Source of the DNA: Selaginella tamariscina
Taxonomy: Eukaryota > Streptophyta > Lycopodiopsida > Selaginellales > Selaginellaceae
DNA: 64,000 nt
Direction: 5' to 3'
Assembly (NCBI GenBank): GCA_003024785.1
Contig: PUQB01000041.1
Coordinates: forward strand, 834,750 to 898,749
Part shown: positions 34,810-47,435 of the stretch, one piece after another
Numbering within the stretch: the first letter of the stretch is position 1
Layout: each line of letters begins with the position of its first letter
Notes under the pieces: generated by a model
What the model was told of the DNA's origin: nothing
The model's database searches: none
Seen by the model: only the letters and a program-made list of their open reading frames with translations
Translations under genes and position numbers: made by a program

Positions 34810-35172
34810 TTAAGTTAAATTCACCAAGTATATTTCCATTGAGAATGAGATTCCATGCTAGCCCACTTTATAAAACAGGAAAACATCAAGGGCCTTTGTC
34901 ACATATATAAGTAAGATATGTAGTGCGAGTTCTTGGGTTCATGATTGAACTTGTTATTCTTTTACTATGCAAGCTCTAACTTGTGTCATTAAGGCACAAC
35001 CCTCTATTGTGCCACTTCAACTTCCAGGCAATAGAGATACGGGGTAGCCTACCCTTAATGTTGGTGAATCTGTGCCTGGAAGGTTTTATCGGACTACATG
35101 TTCCAAGGGTCAGAAGTTGAAGCATGTCTCCAGCTTCCTCCAAGAGAGAGAAGTAGAAAATCAGCATGTTGT
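34810..35172 (-). repeat. repeat family C, copy 2, remaining part (reverse)
   Basis: Its reverse complement gives GGGTAGGCTACCCCG, GAAGTTGAAGTGGCACAATA, GGGTTGTGCCTTAATGACAC and AGAGTTTGCA, in the order found at 42510-42620. With 13562-13886 in the same orientation, it suggests that element B landed inside a C copy; a target duplication was not found. Confidence 0.5.
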
Positions 35173-35639
35173 GAGAGTAGTAACCTGTAACATAAAAACA
35201 TATATTAGAAATAAGAATACCTCACAATGGAAGAAGGAAATTCTGTATATTTAGCATAGGATAATATGCAGACATGAGAAAAGATGAATATTCATCTCCA
35301 AGAACAAGTATATCTTGGATGATGAGAAACAATCGACAGATATACTTAAAGATCTAAAAATAACTAATTTTATTTTGGGGAGGAATATTAAAGAGAAAAA
35401 GAATATTCTTGTAAAATAGAATAAGTGGCTCAAAGTGCATTGAGCCAAGAAATCATAATTACGTTGGGACAATTAATACATATTGCTCCATATATTAAAA
35501 ATCAATTAAACATTATCCCGAAATCTTTACCTACCTATACATGACATGAAATTCACCGAGTAGAGAAGCATTATGAAAAAGAAGGTAATTATAATGGGTA
35601 TGTACCAAGTATCACATTATATATTAGTAAAAATAAGAT

Positions 35640-36254
35640 AAAAGGAGCATTTATAGATGGAGGCTCAAGAGTTAATTTTATTGAAGAACATGCTTGTAAG
35701 AAAATGGGTTTAGACCCTATTGAGCATGCTCCTTTTAATCTAAAAATGGCAAATCAAAAAAGTGTGAAGCCTATAAGTATAACTATATTTATAAAAGGTC
35801 TTAAGTATAAGGTGTCACTCATTATCTTCCAAATGGAAAGAAAAGATACATATACACTATGTTATAGGTAAACCTTGGCTGATATCTGCAAAGGTTATAC
35901 AGGATTGGGAAACATAAAAGATGATGCTAGGAGAAGAAGGAAATTGTGTATGACTGGTTTAATGGATTAGATGATCACGAGGAATTAGAAATCCTGAAAG
36001 CATATCCTAATCTAAAGGGCCCAATAGATATTGACCTTCATGTAATGCTGAAAGGAAAGAAAACTATTCAGCAGAAGAAAAAAGATATGCCTGAATTACA
36101 GGAAAAGTTTTATAAAGCAATCCCGTATGAGATTGATTTACAAGAAAAACCTGCAGAGGATACATATATGTATACCACAAAACCTTTGGAGCAAGTAAAC
36201 ATAGGCACAGAAAATGAGCCTAAAGTTTTATTTATTGCTGAGAAAAATTATTAA
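35640..36254 (+). pseudogene. protease region of relic F
   Basis: GAFIDGGSRVNFIEEHACKK shows the DGGS active-site form used by plant Tat/Athila proteases. A charged linker (35946-36254) follows before the reverse transcriptase. Confidence 0.55.
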
Positions 36255-37500
36255 ACTTACTTCAAAAGTATCAGGATGTTTTTGCATGGTCTTATAGAGA
36301 TTTTAAAGGTTACTTCCTAAATTGTGTATACACATTATACAATTATTAGCAAGAAGTGAACTTATAAAACAAAGAGCATATAGGATGAATTTTAATTATG
36401 CATAGCTTTTTAAGGAGATAGATAAGCTGTTAAATGTTAGTTTCATTTATTTTATACAAGGTGCACAATGGTTATTACTACTTGTGATTGTTCTTAAAAA
36501 GAATGGAAAGTTAAGAATATGTGTAAACTACAAGAAGTTAAATGATGCCACAAAAAATGATGTTTTCCTATTTTGTTATAAAGGAAATGCTAGATAGTGT
36601 GGCTAGACATAAAATGTATTATTTTATGAATGGATTTTTAAGATATAATTAGATCCTGGTGGCTCATGAGGATCAGCATAAAACAACTTTTATAAGCCCA
36701 TGGGCACATATGCATACAAAGTTATGCTTTTTGACCTTTGTAATGCACCTTTTACTTTCCAAAGGATTATAACATACACTTTCCGTAGAAAAATGTTTTT
36801 AAAAATGCAAACAAAATTAGGTTGCTCTAAATCCTAAGAAATGTAATTTTTTTATAAAATCCAAAGTTCTCTTAGAACATGTGGTTTGTAAGGATGGAAT
36901 CCTAATTGATCATGATAAAGTTAAGGTTATACTTACTTTACAACCACCACAAGATTTAAAAGGATTAAGATAGTTTTTAGTAAAAATTGGCTATCACATG
37001 AGATTTATTAAGGATTATGCCCGAATAGTTAGACCTTTAACTAACCTTTTAAAGGTAAGAATATCCTACGATTGGACTCCTAAATGTCAAGAAACCTTTA
37101 ATAAACTTAGAAAGTCCTTAATCACAACACCTATATTAGTAAATCCTAAACAGGATAAAGAATTCCATGTGCAAGTAGATGCTTTGGATATTGCAATAGG
37201 AGCTATCTTTACATAGACACATGACGATGAAAATGATCGTCCTATCTATTATGCAAGTCACAGGCTAACATCAATAGAGGTAAACTATACTACCACAGAA
37301 AAAGAAACTTTAAGAATGGTATATGTAATATGTAGGCATTATTTATTAATTAATAAAGTCAAAATCTTTGTAGATCGTAAGGCTTTATTACATTTTTAAA
37401 ATAAGCCAATCCTAACAAGACAGTTAGCTAGATGGTTTCTTCTATTTCTAAAAATACATAAGCCAGGAAGGTAGCATGAACATGCTGACCATATGAGTCG
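36255..37500 (+). pseudogene. reverse transcriptase and RNase H of relic F
   Basis: Recognisable text: LRICVNYKKLNDAT-like, LFDLCNAPFTFQRII, NPKKCNFFI, then RFIKDYARIVRPLTNLLK and HVQVDALDIAIGAIFT, with the RNase H piece RPIYYASHRLTSIEVNYTTTEKE. Dead copy. Confidence 0.6.
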
Positions 37501-37739
37501 TATAAGACATGAGAAGTTCAATTTAGCATATGGATGACTTTCCTAATGCACATCTATTTTATGTGCAAATTCCTCCTACATGGATGAATGACATAAAAGT
37601 TATTTGTCAACAGGATTAGTTTCACCATCGTATAAGGTAAAAGTTATTTGTTATGAGGACACGACGTTTTTCTATGGTGGAAGGAAAGTTATATAAGATT
37701 GGTCAAAAAAGAGTGTTAAGATGTTGTTGAGGTTTCGGA

Positions 37740-38880
37740 TATCCTGAAAGAGGCCCATTTAGGTCTGGCAGGAGGACATTTTGCAGACGAAATAAAATAT
37801 TATAAGCTGGGTTGTGGTGGTCTACGTTATGGAAAGATGTATGAGATTTTTGTAGGAAATGTGATAAGTGCCAAAGAGCACAATTACCACCTAAAAAACA
37901 GAGATATCTTCTAAATCCAATCCTACCACTTGAACCTTTTCAAAGGTGGGAATTGGATTTTATAGGACCCATAAATCTTACAAACACAAAAAGGAATCAA
38001 TATATTTAGTACTCACGGATTATATGACTAAATGGGTAGAAGTATAAAAAGTTTATGCTTATAATACAATTCATGCTATATATAACATGATTATAATGCA
38101 TTATGGAATTCCTAAGGAGATAATAAGTGATATAGGAAAACACTTTATCAATAAAACAATTCAAACACTCATGGAAGAGTTTGTTATAAAACATAAGAAA
38201 TCTACACCTTATTATCCTCAAGGAAATGAACAAGTTGAATCCACAAATAAAGTTTTTAAAACTGTTTTAAAAAAGTGATTCAAGAAAATGGAAAAGACTG
38301 GGATGAAAGACTTTATGAAGTCTTATGGGCTTACATGATAACTTATAAAGTTGTAATAAGAATGATGCCTTTTAAGTTAGCTTATAGACTTGAGGCAATA
38401 ACTTTTGTCGAATACATTGTGCCATCTCTAAGGAATGTTGTAAAGCACAATCTGGGTGAGCAAGAATCCTTGCAGAGTAAGCTATAAGAATTAGAAAAAA
38501 ACTTGATGGAATAAGATTATATGCTTTACGAACTGTACAAGCAATCCATAAAAGAAGGGAAGCTTGGTATTATAGGAAAAGGAAGAAGCATGATATTTAG
38601 AGGAAATGTTGATAAACCACATGAGAAATTTAAGAATGAAATGGCTAGGCCATTTAAAGTTAAGGAGATAAATGAAGGAGTGGTGAGTGTGCAAACTTTA
38701 AAAGGAGGTGTGATGCAAGAAAGGGTTAATATAAATAAATTAAGGAAGTATGAAGTGCCATATATAGACGTTAAATATATTCCACTAGAATATTTTTATA
38801 CTTGGAAATCAGTGCAAAACCTAGATCTAGGGTTTTTATTCATGTTTACAATAGCTGTGGCAAGGGAAAGAACACATTGG
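37740..38880 (+). pseudogene. integrase of relic F
   Basis: CDKCQRAQLPPKKQRYLLNP, PFQRWELDFIGPI, then HYGIPKEIISDIGKHFINKT and YYPQGNEQVESTNKVFK mark the zinc-binding and core parts. The C-terminal part at 38521-38800 (GPFKVKEI-type motif, NINKLRKYEVPY) lacks a chromodomain. Confidence 0.65.
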
Positions 38881-40985
38881 TGATGAGAAACAGTCGATCT
38901 TTGCACAAGGCAAAGGAAAATCTGGCATGTGGGCAGTTTACGGTGATGTTGACAGGATGGGAAATAAGTCCTGAGCTTAAGAAAGTTCTCAAGGATTTCT
39001 CATTGGATAGCTATGCCAATATTTGGCTCATGCAAAGTCGGATGCGCTATAGTGCTACCACTTCATAATGATGATGGAAGCTGATAGGAGATAATTTCTT
39101 GGCATATGCAGAGGGTAGAAGAATGACCATCGATGAGGAGGTATTACCCAGGTGTTTCAATTGCCGTCGGAAAAGGGTGAGTTGCAAATTGACAAAAAGA
39201 ACTTGGATTTGTATTTGAAGGAGGGCCGATAGTATAATAGCAAGCTCGGCTTGCGTTTGGTAGATCTAGAGGAGGAGGTGGAGCTCCTAGTCAATTTTCT
39301 CGTGAACTCATTTGAGTTCCATCTTTCTTTAACTACAACATCGAAGATGTATGAGGCGTTGAAAGAAGGAAGGCTCGCAAGAGTGGCGAGATATCTCCTC
39401 ATGAAACTAGGAGAGTATATTTCACTATGCAAGAGAAGGAGAGGCGGCAGAAAGAGACTTTGATGATTGCACTAGTGTGGATACAGTTGCTTGTGAATCA
39501 TGTAGTGGAGTTTGGAGAGGAAGTAGATGACATGGAGTATGCTGGTAAGTTGCAGAAGGTGCTTACTCCACAGGGGAAGTTGGAAAAGAAGGCTCAGGAA
39601 GGGAAGCGATAGAAAGTGCTAGCAAGATGAAGAAGGCACCACCAGCAAAGAAGCAGAAGACTACTCAGGTGATGCCCACGAGGATGTCAACACAAAAAGG
39701 GAAGAGGAAGCTCGTGGTGGAAAGTATTCAATTGGATGACAAGGATTCAAGTGATACAGGAGGGAGAAGAGAAGGAAGAGTAGACCAAACAAGCTCTATT
39801 CATGAAACCACTTAGGACTAGGGGGCCACATAAGGAAATGTGGAATCCGAAGCAGAAAAGACGTTAGAGGAAGCGATGCAAAAGATAGTGGAGAAGCAAG
39901 AGGAACAAGTACCAGTAGGTCAAATGGAGCAATCGGATGGCAAGCCGCAGGATCAACTGCGACAACAACCATAGGAATAGCAAATGGAACAGTCACAGGA
40001 AAGACTATCTGAGGTGCATAGCGGAAAGGAAACAACGCAAGAGGTACAAGAACAGCAAGACACACTGCAGGAGGAGCTGCCAGGAATGCATGTAGAGAAG
40101 ATGCCACAGCAATTAGCGCATTAGCAGGAGGAGATTCCTGAGGATATTCCCCTAGAAACGCTTTATTGCAGTTGCCTCTTACTGGAGGAAATCACTCACC
40201 AATGGGGTGTGTCATCTGCAAGGCAGCCATGGTTTAACCGGGGAGCTGCTAGGTACTCGGCACAAGGAAGATGTATGTACACACGAGGTGGGTATCCTAT
40301 GCAATAGGCAAGAATAGTAGCATGTCGAGGAAATTCCAACAGAGTATATGGACCTTGGGATAACCACGGAGAGTGGGAAGCATCAAAAACTTTTCCGACA
40401 GGAAGAAGTGCCAATAGAGGTTGAAATTCAGCTGGCACAAGTTTTGTCTCAGATGCAATAGGAAATACTTGATAATCCGGCTAAGGTGAGTTCAGTGTGC
40501 CACAACTAGCTTCAGCGTTGTACAATCAGTTTGTGAACATGGCGTACACGGTGAAGGACATGGCGGAGATTAGGAGGCTGATTGCAGAAGTAGTGAAGGC
40601 GGTGGTAATGCCAAAGATCAACACTATGCAAGCTACAGTCAACAGGATTGGAGCTCAACCATGAAGACAAGGACTCCTAGTCTTCCAATTCTTAAGAGCA
40701 AGCATGTAAGTGTTTTTGAGCCAATGCTGATGGCACAAAAGATCACCATGACACAAGAAGAGCTCTAACAGAGAGGAGCACTCCTAAAAGTGTTGGGAGA
40801 GGAACTCTAGTGACTACAGGTGGAGAACCAGAGTCTTTGACTGCAGATGGCTTCCATGGCACAGGAAATAGAGAAGCTGAAGGTTGAGTTTGCCAGGTAT
40901 AAGGAGGAATGTGAGATAGATTATTCTGAAGATTAGTCGGAGAATGAAGGCATAGGATAGATGCCTTGAGGACATTGTAAGATTT
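38881..40985 (+). other. extra region between integrase and 3' LTR of relic F
   Basis: About 2.1 kb of protein-like plus-strand sequence in short frames (38802-39068, 39251-39463, 39427-39612, 39627-39815). It is rich in Lys/Glu, with an early segment containing LEEEVELLVNFLVNSFEF and later lysine-rich text (KKAPPAKKQKTT). No domain is recognised. Some plant Tat elements carry an additional frame after pol; this may be one. Confidence 0.45.
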
Positions 40986-40990
40986 AAGGT

Positions 40991-41520
40991 GGGAATAGTG
41001 TTAGGGACAAAAAATATAGCATGTAGGAATAGCATACATGGAACTTTTTTATGGTGGAGGAAATATAGTAGGAAAATCCTCTAGGTACAAGAAAATTCTA
41101 TGGAGATAGGAAAAATTCTACAATGACAGGAAAAATCTTACATCGGTAAAAAAGATCCTACTTAGACAAGAAACAAATGGTTATGACGGTTGGAGGAGAA
41201 CAAGATTCGATTAGGGTAAGAAGGGGAGAGAGAAAGTTATGAAGGCTATGAAGAGCTATGGAGAGGAATGCATGAGAGAGAGATAATCTCTAGAAGAGAA
41301 GTAAGTATCCACATTTGTTATCTCTTTTTAATCATTTAGTAATGCAAGTGCATGATTATGATATATATATATTATATATATAATATGCTTGTCTTATGAG
41401 CAAGATATCTTGTAAATGCTATAACTTGGCAATGGCCAAAGCAAAATCTATCCTTGACATTAGAAACAAGATAAGTTATATATAGAACAATTTTAGGTTG
41501 AAATCCCATAACTTTTAATT
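40991..41520 (+). repeat. probable 3' LTR of relic F
   Basis: A purine-rich tract (AAGGTGGGAATAG) is followed by TGTTAGGGAC, a standard LTR start. The region has tandem GGAAAAATCCTA/TTCTA-type units and a TA-rich stretch. The end is approximate, because no second LTR is available for comparison. Confidence 0.45.
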
Positions 41521-42267
41521 GGGAAAGCTTTTCCTGCGCTGTGAATAATGATTTCTACGCATAGGAAAGTTTACCCATGTTAATAGTGTCCTACCTTAAG
41601 TCCCTAAAATAATATCCCCCGAACCCTTGAGGATAACGCGAATAGACTTTAGGATCCTGTCCCAATAAATGTTGACAAGCTCATGCCCTACCTCATTAAG
41701 GAGATGTGCCTTACACATACCCCCATGACAAAGGTAAGGCATTGTCACTTACCCCTTGAGCAATCACCTTCATTCGAGAGTATAGGCGACAAGGGGTACT
41801 TTAAGCCATGACTAACCCCTAAGGGTTTGAGTGGCCAAGTCATACCTTAGACTTAGGGCTAGTACTTAATGAGGACATGAGTGTGCACTATAAGTGAACA
41901 CAAGAGTTCAACTAAGCAAACTCACCAATGCTAAGTTTGGATAACCCTAAGTACACAACCTCACAAGTGCCTCACGAAAAGGCTTCTACTAATGTGCTTA
42001 GGTTGTTTAGCCCTTGGATCCCAAAGAGAACACCCATAGCGCAATTAGCACACCTAGTTATGAGACCCAACCTCCCTTGAGCTGATGATCAAGGCTTAGT
42101 ACCTTAATGAGGACACAAGCACGCCTGCTTACTAGAGTATCCAACCCCTCGATGTTAACCCCATAAAACAACCCCAAAAAGTGTGTCTTAGGTGTTGTAC
42201 TGTGTGCCATCTAGCCTAGTCACATCTTCATGTGACATTATTTCCCAGATGTGGGCTATCATGTCAT
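41521..42267. other. unassigned repeat-like spacer
   Basis: No coding pattern. It contains imperfect recurrences of TTAATGAGGACA(C/T)(A/G)AG near 41690, 41872 and 42110, with a related one near 42380 inside the next C copy. It may be a diverged extension of family C. Confidence 0.35.
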
Positions 42268-43120
42268 AGCCCCTTAGATTTGAAAGTTGCACCAGGTGCC
42301 ACGAATAGCTCTCCAATGCCAACTCTAGAACCCCTATGTGATCCCTTACCTGCTAGCCAAGGTCCCACGTTTACAGTTGGATAAGGACATGAATGTGTCC
42401 TACTTAGTTATGAGTGTTAGTCTTAGCTTGACGTGGAGGAGGAGGCTGGAGACAAGCCTTCACCTCTGACTCTTGAATGTGCAGTCTGACAAGACCTTCT
42501 AGGCATGGATTCACCAATATTAAGGGTAGGCTACCCCGAAGGTGGGACATACCCATATTGTCTAGAAGTTGAGGCAGCACAATATAGGGTTGTGCCTTAA
42601 TGACACAAGCTAGAGTTTGCACCAAGAGAAGAGTAATGAACTCAATCATGAACTCAAGAACCCTCACTCCTACATACTCTACCTTATTTATTTGACGGAG
42701 CCCCCTCCGTCTCCTAGTGTAAGTGAACTTGCACGAAATGCCAGCCCCTTAGTTAGATGAGAATGAGTTTAGTTAACTAACTCCTACCCTAAACCCTACC
42801 CAGGGGGTGGGATTTAGGACGTGGGTTAGGGAAACCCTAAATGCTAGGGGTGTTCCTAACCCTATTTAACATGTCGAACTCGTTTGCACTAACTTGAAAA
42901 CCGAACTAGGACATCAAAATTAGGGGTGGGCTTTTTAGAAGGTGAGTTCTAGCTTTGCTTAGAGTTTCATACAAATACCTAATGACACCTGGCCAGACCA
43001 TCACCAGATACCCAAGTGTCCTAAGCATGCTTGTTTCCTACTACATTTAGGGTTCATCAACATAGTACAATAGGTAACAACAGTCAACGTTCAAAGTAAA
43101 AAGGAGTCATAGTAAAAACA
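42268..43120 (+). repeat. repeat family C, copy 3 (forward)
   Basis: It starts near TGTCATAGCCCC and ends with GTAACAACAGTCAACGTTCAAAG then GGAGTCATAGTAAAAAC. It matches copy 1 through the blocks TAAGGGTAGGCTACC, GGTGGGACATACCC and GGGTTGTGCCTT. It holds telomere-like words (CCCTAAACCC), but only singly. Confidence 0.6.
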
Positions 43121-43599
43121 TTTTTCAAATATAAAAGTTTTGATAGCCAATTATGGTTGTGAAAATGCGCGTTGTTAGATTATTAGACATGAAAGCATGA
43201 GTCTGACATCAACTTCAAAAAACACAAAGTAGAATATATTAAGAATATTCTAAAAACCTTATAGATTTTAATCACAAAGTTCAATATTTAAAAGAGTTTG
43301 AGAAATTATCAACCAAGATGGTTAGATGTTCACCATTGGTTGGCTCATTTCATTAATATTGCCACATAACATGAGTGGACAACTATGCATTGCCTTTGCG
43401 AGTTCCAACATGTCTTTTAAATGTTGGTCTCTAGTGTTATAACCGTATAATAGTCATCCACCACCAACAAGTTCACTCATAGATGAGCAATGTTGGTTCA
43501 CTCTTCAAGCAGAGTTTAATTGAAGCCAAGCACTAAATGAGTTTTTCATGCAATTTGTTAACATTTTGTAATTTCTTGATGTGGGCTGATCCCAAATTA
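43121..43599. other. unassigned sequence left of relic D
   Basis: No clear coding pattern or named repeat. It may hold the eroded 5' part of relic D. Confidence 0.4.
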
Positions 43600-45933
43600 G
43601 GGATGTTATGACCTACTTTTTGACCAAATCTTTTTGGTTATGTTCAGGTATGGGTCCTATCACTCTGAAAGAGGCTTTCACTTGTGCACACGTTTTGAAG
43701 CGGCTCTGAAAGTACAATTATTTATTCAAGAGACCATCACTCCTCCAACCTCCAATGCTCATGTTGGTCATGTGCCTATGGAGGTGGAGCTGCTTTATTA
43801 ATAGTGTTGGTCATGGTCAAGGACAAGGACAACGGCGATCATCTTGTTGAGCTTGTGGTGTACTTGGTCACACTTATCAACATTGTTTTCTGATTGATGA
43901 CCCCATATCTAGGTTGGCTTCCAAGTCAAAATCAATAGGTTGTTGCTGTGAATGTTGCTCCCATGGAGGTGGGAAACAAGTAGGTGTGTTGAGTACGAAG
44001 GCACCCAACACCTTTTCTTTATTTTCTAATCCTCCATTTCTTCTTTTTTTTTCACCTTAGCTTCGTGAACTTCTTGCAAAGGGTTATCTTTATTTACATT
44101 ACAAGGTTTCATACATAGTACCCTGTAACTATTCTTATTGATACAAATTCTAGTATTTTTTTAATTTCTGTTAACATGGTTACTTGTTGTGCTTTGACAA
44201 TGGTGCTAAGTAAGGAAGCTTCAAATGTTTTTATGGAAATGGATGTACTTGAGCTGCTTCATTTACGCTTGCTCAAGTACCTTTGCAGTTTGGGACTTAT
44301 GCAAATGAGTTACAACTCCATGTATTCTCACATCAAATTTTGATTATTATCCTTGGATGTACTTAGTTGGATGCATGTAAGCCAAGTTGCTAATTTAGCC
44401 CTCAACGATTGATACTTCCAAGTCATTCACCTTTTCCTTTGGATAAAGTCCCTCTCAAGTGATATGGAGCAATTTTGTCAAGTGCAATCATGCATGAGCC
44501 AGATGTTTCAGAGTATCCTTAATGTCAAGGAACTCTAGAGATGTGCAGTAGCAACTGAACCAACTTCTTTCAGCAAGAGTTCTAGGTACAATAATTATTA
44601 AAGAAATATTCAAATCTTTTCTTACAGATATAACCCCTACTTCTAAGGTTAGAACACAACAATGCATTAACATGGGATGCTTTACTCTTTAAAGTTGTTG
44701 TTTGACAGTGGTCTCCAAAGAAATTGACCAATATACAAAAATGTGTGTCAGAGTGTTGGAGAAGAAGTTAGCTCAACATTTCTTTCAGTCCATGGGCATC
44801 GAAGCCCCATTTGGTGGATAAACCTAATGGATCTAAGAAATCCACGATGGATTGTCGTTTTATTAATGCTGTTACAAAACTAGATAGTTATCCTTATCAA
44901 ATACACAAAATTTGTTAGATTAATTAAGTAAAAGTCGTTGGTTTACTAAATTGAATCTTACTTCAAGTTATTAGTAAATTCCTATGGCTCTTGAAGAATT
45001 CTTAAAACAACATTTCAAACTCCTTTTGATTTATATGAATTCCTTGTTATGCCTTTTAGTTTAGTGTTTGCTCTTGCCACATTTCAATACATGATGAATG
45101 AAGTTTTTAATAATGAGTTTCTAAAGACATTTTCAAAGTACTTGGATGACATTTTGGTTTATACTCAAGGATATGAGGAAGATCATCTCAAGGAAGTAGC
45201 TCGTGTGTTTAACCATTTATAAGAGAATGGGCTTAAGTTGAGAAGCCCAAGTGTATTTTTGGCATAGTTGAAACTACGTATTTGGGGTACATGATTTCTT
45301 GTGAGAGGTTGTGTCTAGATCCATCCAAGGTGGAGGCTATGGTGAAATTTCCTCATTCAACAGATATATAATCTTTACAACAATTTATTGGTAAGGTCAC
45401 ATATTTAAGACGAGCCTTGTTGCGAGCCTTGTTGCACGAGGTTGTTTCTTTTATGTGAACTAACAATTATGAAGATTCTTTTTGTAAGCTATAAAAGTAT
45501 TTGATGTCCCCTCTGGTGCTTCATTATCTAAAATTTTTCTTGTCCTTTTATATTACAAAAAGATGCTTATGCCATAGGTATTGATAGAGTCTAATACAGA
45601 CTAAGGTATGTGATAAGTCCATTCGACATCTCATTGCATATGGGAGTAGGGCATTGCAAGGCCCTAAACACAATTATTGTGCCTCAGATCTTAAGTGTTT
45701 AGTTGCAGTGTGGGCTTTTGAACGTCTTCATGTGTATCTCCATGGCTCTCATACACTTTTGGAGTGTGATCATGCGATGTTTCTACATTATTGAAGAACA
45801 TGAAGTTGCTTAGACAGTTTACCCAAATGGGCACTTCGGCTTAGATGTATGACTTTAAGGTCAAACATCATTTGGGGATATTATGGTGGATTCTGATGCT
45901 CTTTCTAGGGCTCTTTATGTAGTTATGACCAAT
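43600..45933 (+). mobile_element. old Ty3/Gypsy relic D
   Basis: Fossil with a gag zinc-knuckle-like segment (CGVLGHTYQHC near 43855-43890), reverse transcriptase (DCRFINAVTKLDSYPY near 44850, YLDDILVYTQG near 45138-45170) and RNase H text (near 45550-45700). The end near 45890 reads DSDALSRAL. It is very decayed, with many breaks. A solo B LTR separates it from its probable tail at 46644-46773. Confidence 0.6.
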
Positions 45934-46643
45934 TGGGTTGATGTGGTGGTTGACCACCGTCAAACCGCCAGCCGAAGCGGACGAGCGACGAGACGAAGCG
46001 CCAAGCAAAAAAGGTACGCAAGTACGGACTGACAGCAACAGTTGTTAGGTAGCAACATAACCAAGCATAGATTGATCGTCCGGATCAACTACCAAGGGTG
46101 CTCAGGACAGCACGCGTGAGGAGGCGCATAAATGTGAAAGACAGAACTTGTCACATGCGGGCAGGACCAGTGAGGGATGCCACCTGTACCTAGGGTCTAG
46201 CACTAGGTGACCCACTATATAAGTAGGAAGGCTGGTAGTGGGTCAGGGTCCTTTGAGTGGAGTTTTCATCTTGTATCTTGCTTCACCTCCCTAAGGTAGT
46301 TTATACTCAAGCAGGCACCATATATAAATACATATTCCTTCTGATCACCATCTCTCTAGTGATACTTCCTTTTCTCTACTCCTAGGCCCAACAACCTACT
46401 CTGCCACCAAGTGGTGGCACTGCGCCAGGAGAACTTCCCCCACCCCTGTACATAGACCCTCACGGCGTCTGGGTAGAGGCCATTCAACACCTTCCAGTAT
46501 ACCCAAGGTAAGGCCAGCAAGCCAGCATGGACCCCCAAGATTGGATGCTATCCACGCGTCCTAACGACCATCGAGGCTTCATAAGAAGCACCACATCTGG
46601 CATGCGAAGTCCTCGATAACCACCAATCAATCGGATCTCACAA
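45934..46643 (+). mobile_element. solo LTR of family B
   Basis: It begins TGATGTGGTGGTTGACCACC and ends near CGATAACCACCAATCA. It carries GGATCAACTACCAAGG, the TATA block GACCCACTATATAAGTAGGA at about 46209 and CCCTGTACATAGACCCTC. Flanking ATTGG and ATCGG differ at one base and could be an aged target duplication. Confidence 0.65.
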
Positions 46644-46773
46644 TTCCATCTCTTGTAGAGGTCTCAAGGGCTTAGGAAATAGATGTTTGGATTCAACATA
46701 TTCTCTTGGCACTAACTAATCCTTCTCAACCATCCAACTCTCGTTTCCTCTTCATTTGTTTACACAATTTTGC
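46644..46773 (+). other. short segment between the solo B LTR and A copy 3
   Basis: It probably belongs to the host relic D. Nothing more can be named. Confidence 0.35.
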
Positions 46774-47424
46774 TGTTCAAGCCACGATCCAGGAAACAGG
46801 AAAGGAACAGGGATTTCAAGAATAGGAAGGCTTGACTCAGGAGCAGGACCGAGAGCAGGACAGGAACAGGAACAGGACGGACCTTGGAGCAAGACAGGAT
46901 CAAGATAGGATCCGGGAGCAAGACAGGAAGGTGCAGGACAGGATCCAGGAACAAGACAGAATCAAGACAGGATCCGGGAACAAGACAGGAGCAGGACAGG
47001 ATCCAGGAGTAGGACAGGAACAGGAGCGAGATAGGAGTAGGACAGGAAACAAGACAAGACAAGAACAAGACAAGACGAGATTGATCGTAGTAAGACTGGT
47101 GTTGATAGTAACTGATTGTACAACAATTAGGTCGGAGCTTTTATGCTCACACTCCAAGAGCTAATCTAGGCATGCATGCAAAAGTGGTTGCATGCATGCA
47201 AAAGTGATTGCATGCATGCAGAGGCTAAGATGAGTCCACATGTCCCTTATCCTCTAGGCATATCCTGTAGGAATATCCTGCAACCGAATCCTGTGTCCGG
47301 AATCCTGGTAGGAATATCCTGTAGGAAAATCCTGCAACCCATATCCTGTATCCGGATCCTATAGGAAAGTCCTGCAACCCATGTCCTATATCCGGAATCC
47401 TGTATTCTGTATCGGGTCGTGACA
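46774..47424 (-). repeat. 3' LTR of A copy 3
   Basis: It matches the LTR at 52483-53139, with three CATGCATG units, the CATAAAAGC promoter block (reverse) and the CAGGA-rich U5. Confidence 0.87.
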
Positions 47425-47435
47425 TCACCTCCTCC

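Larger units (their letters stand above)
35173..41520 (+). mobile_element. old Ty3/Gypsy relic F with extra 3' region
   Basis: Fossil without chromodomain. Parts: protease near 35640-35880, reverse transcriptase about 36240-36990, RNase H about 36998-37500, integrase about 37740-38500, integrase C-terminus 38521-38800, then a 2 kb region with its own open stretches, then a probable 3' LTR. A gag and 5' LTR were not recognised. It is heavily decayed, with many breaks, and AT-rich compared with families A and B. Confidence 0.65.
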
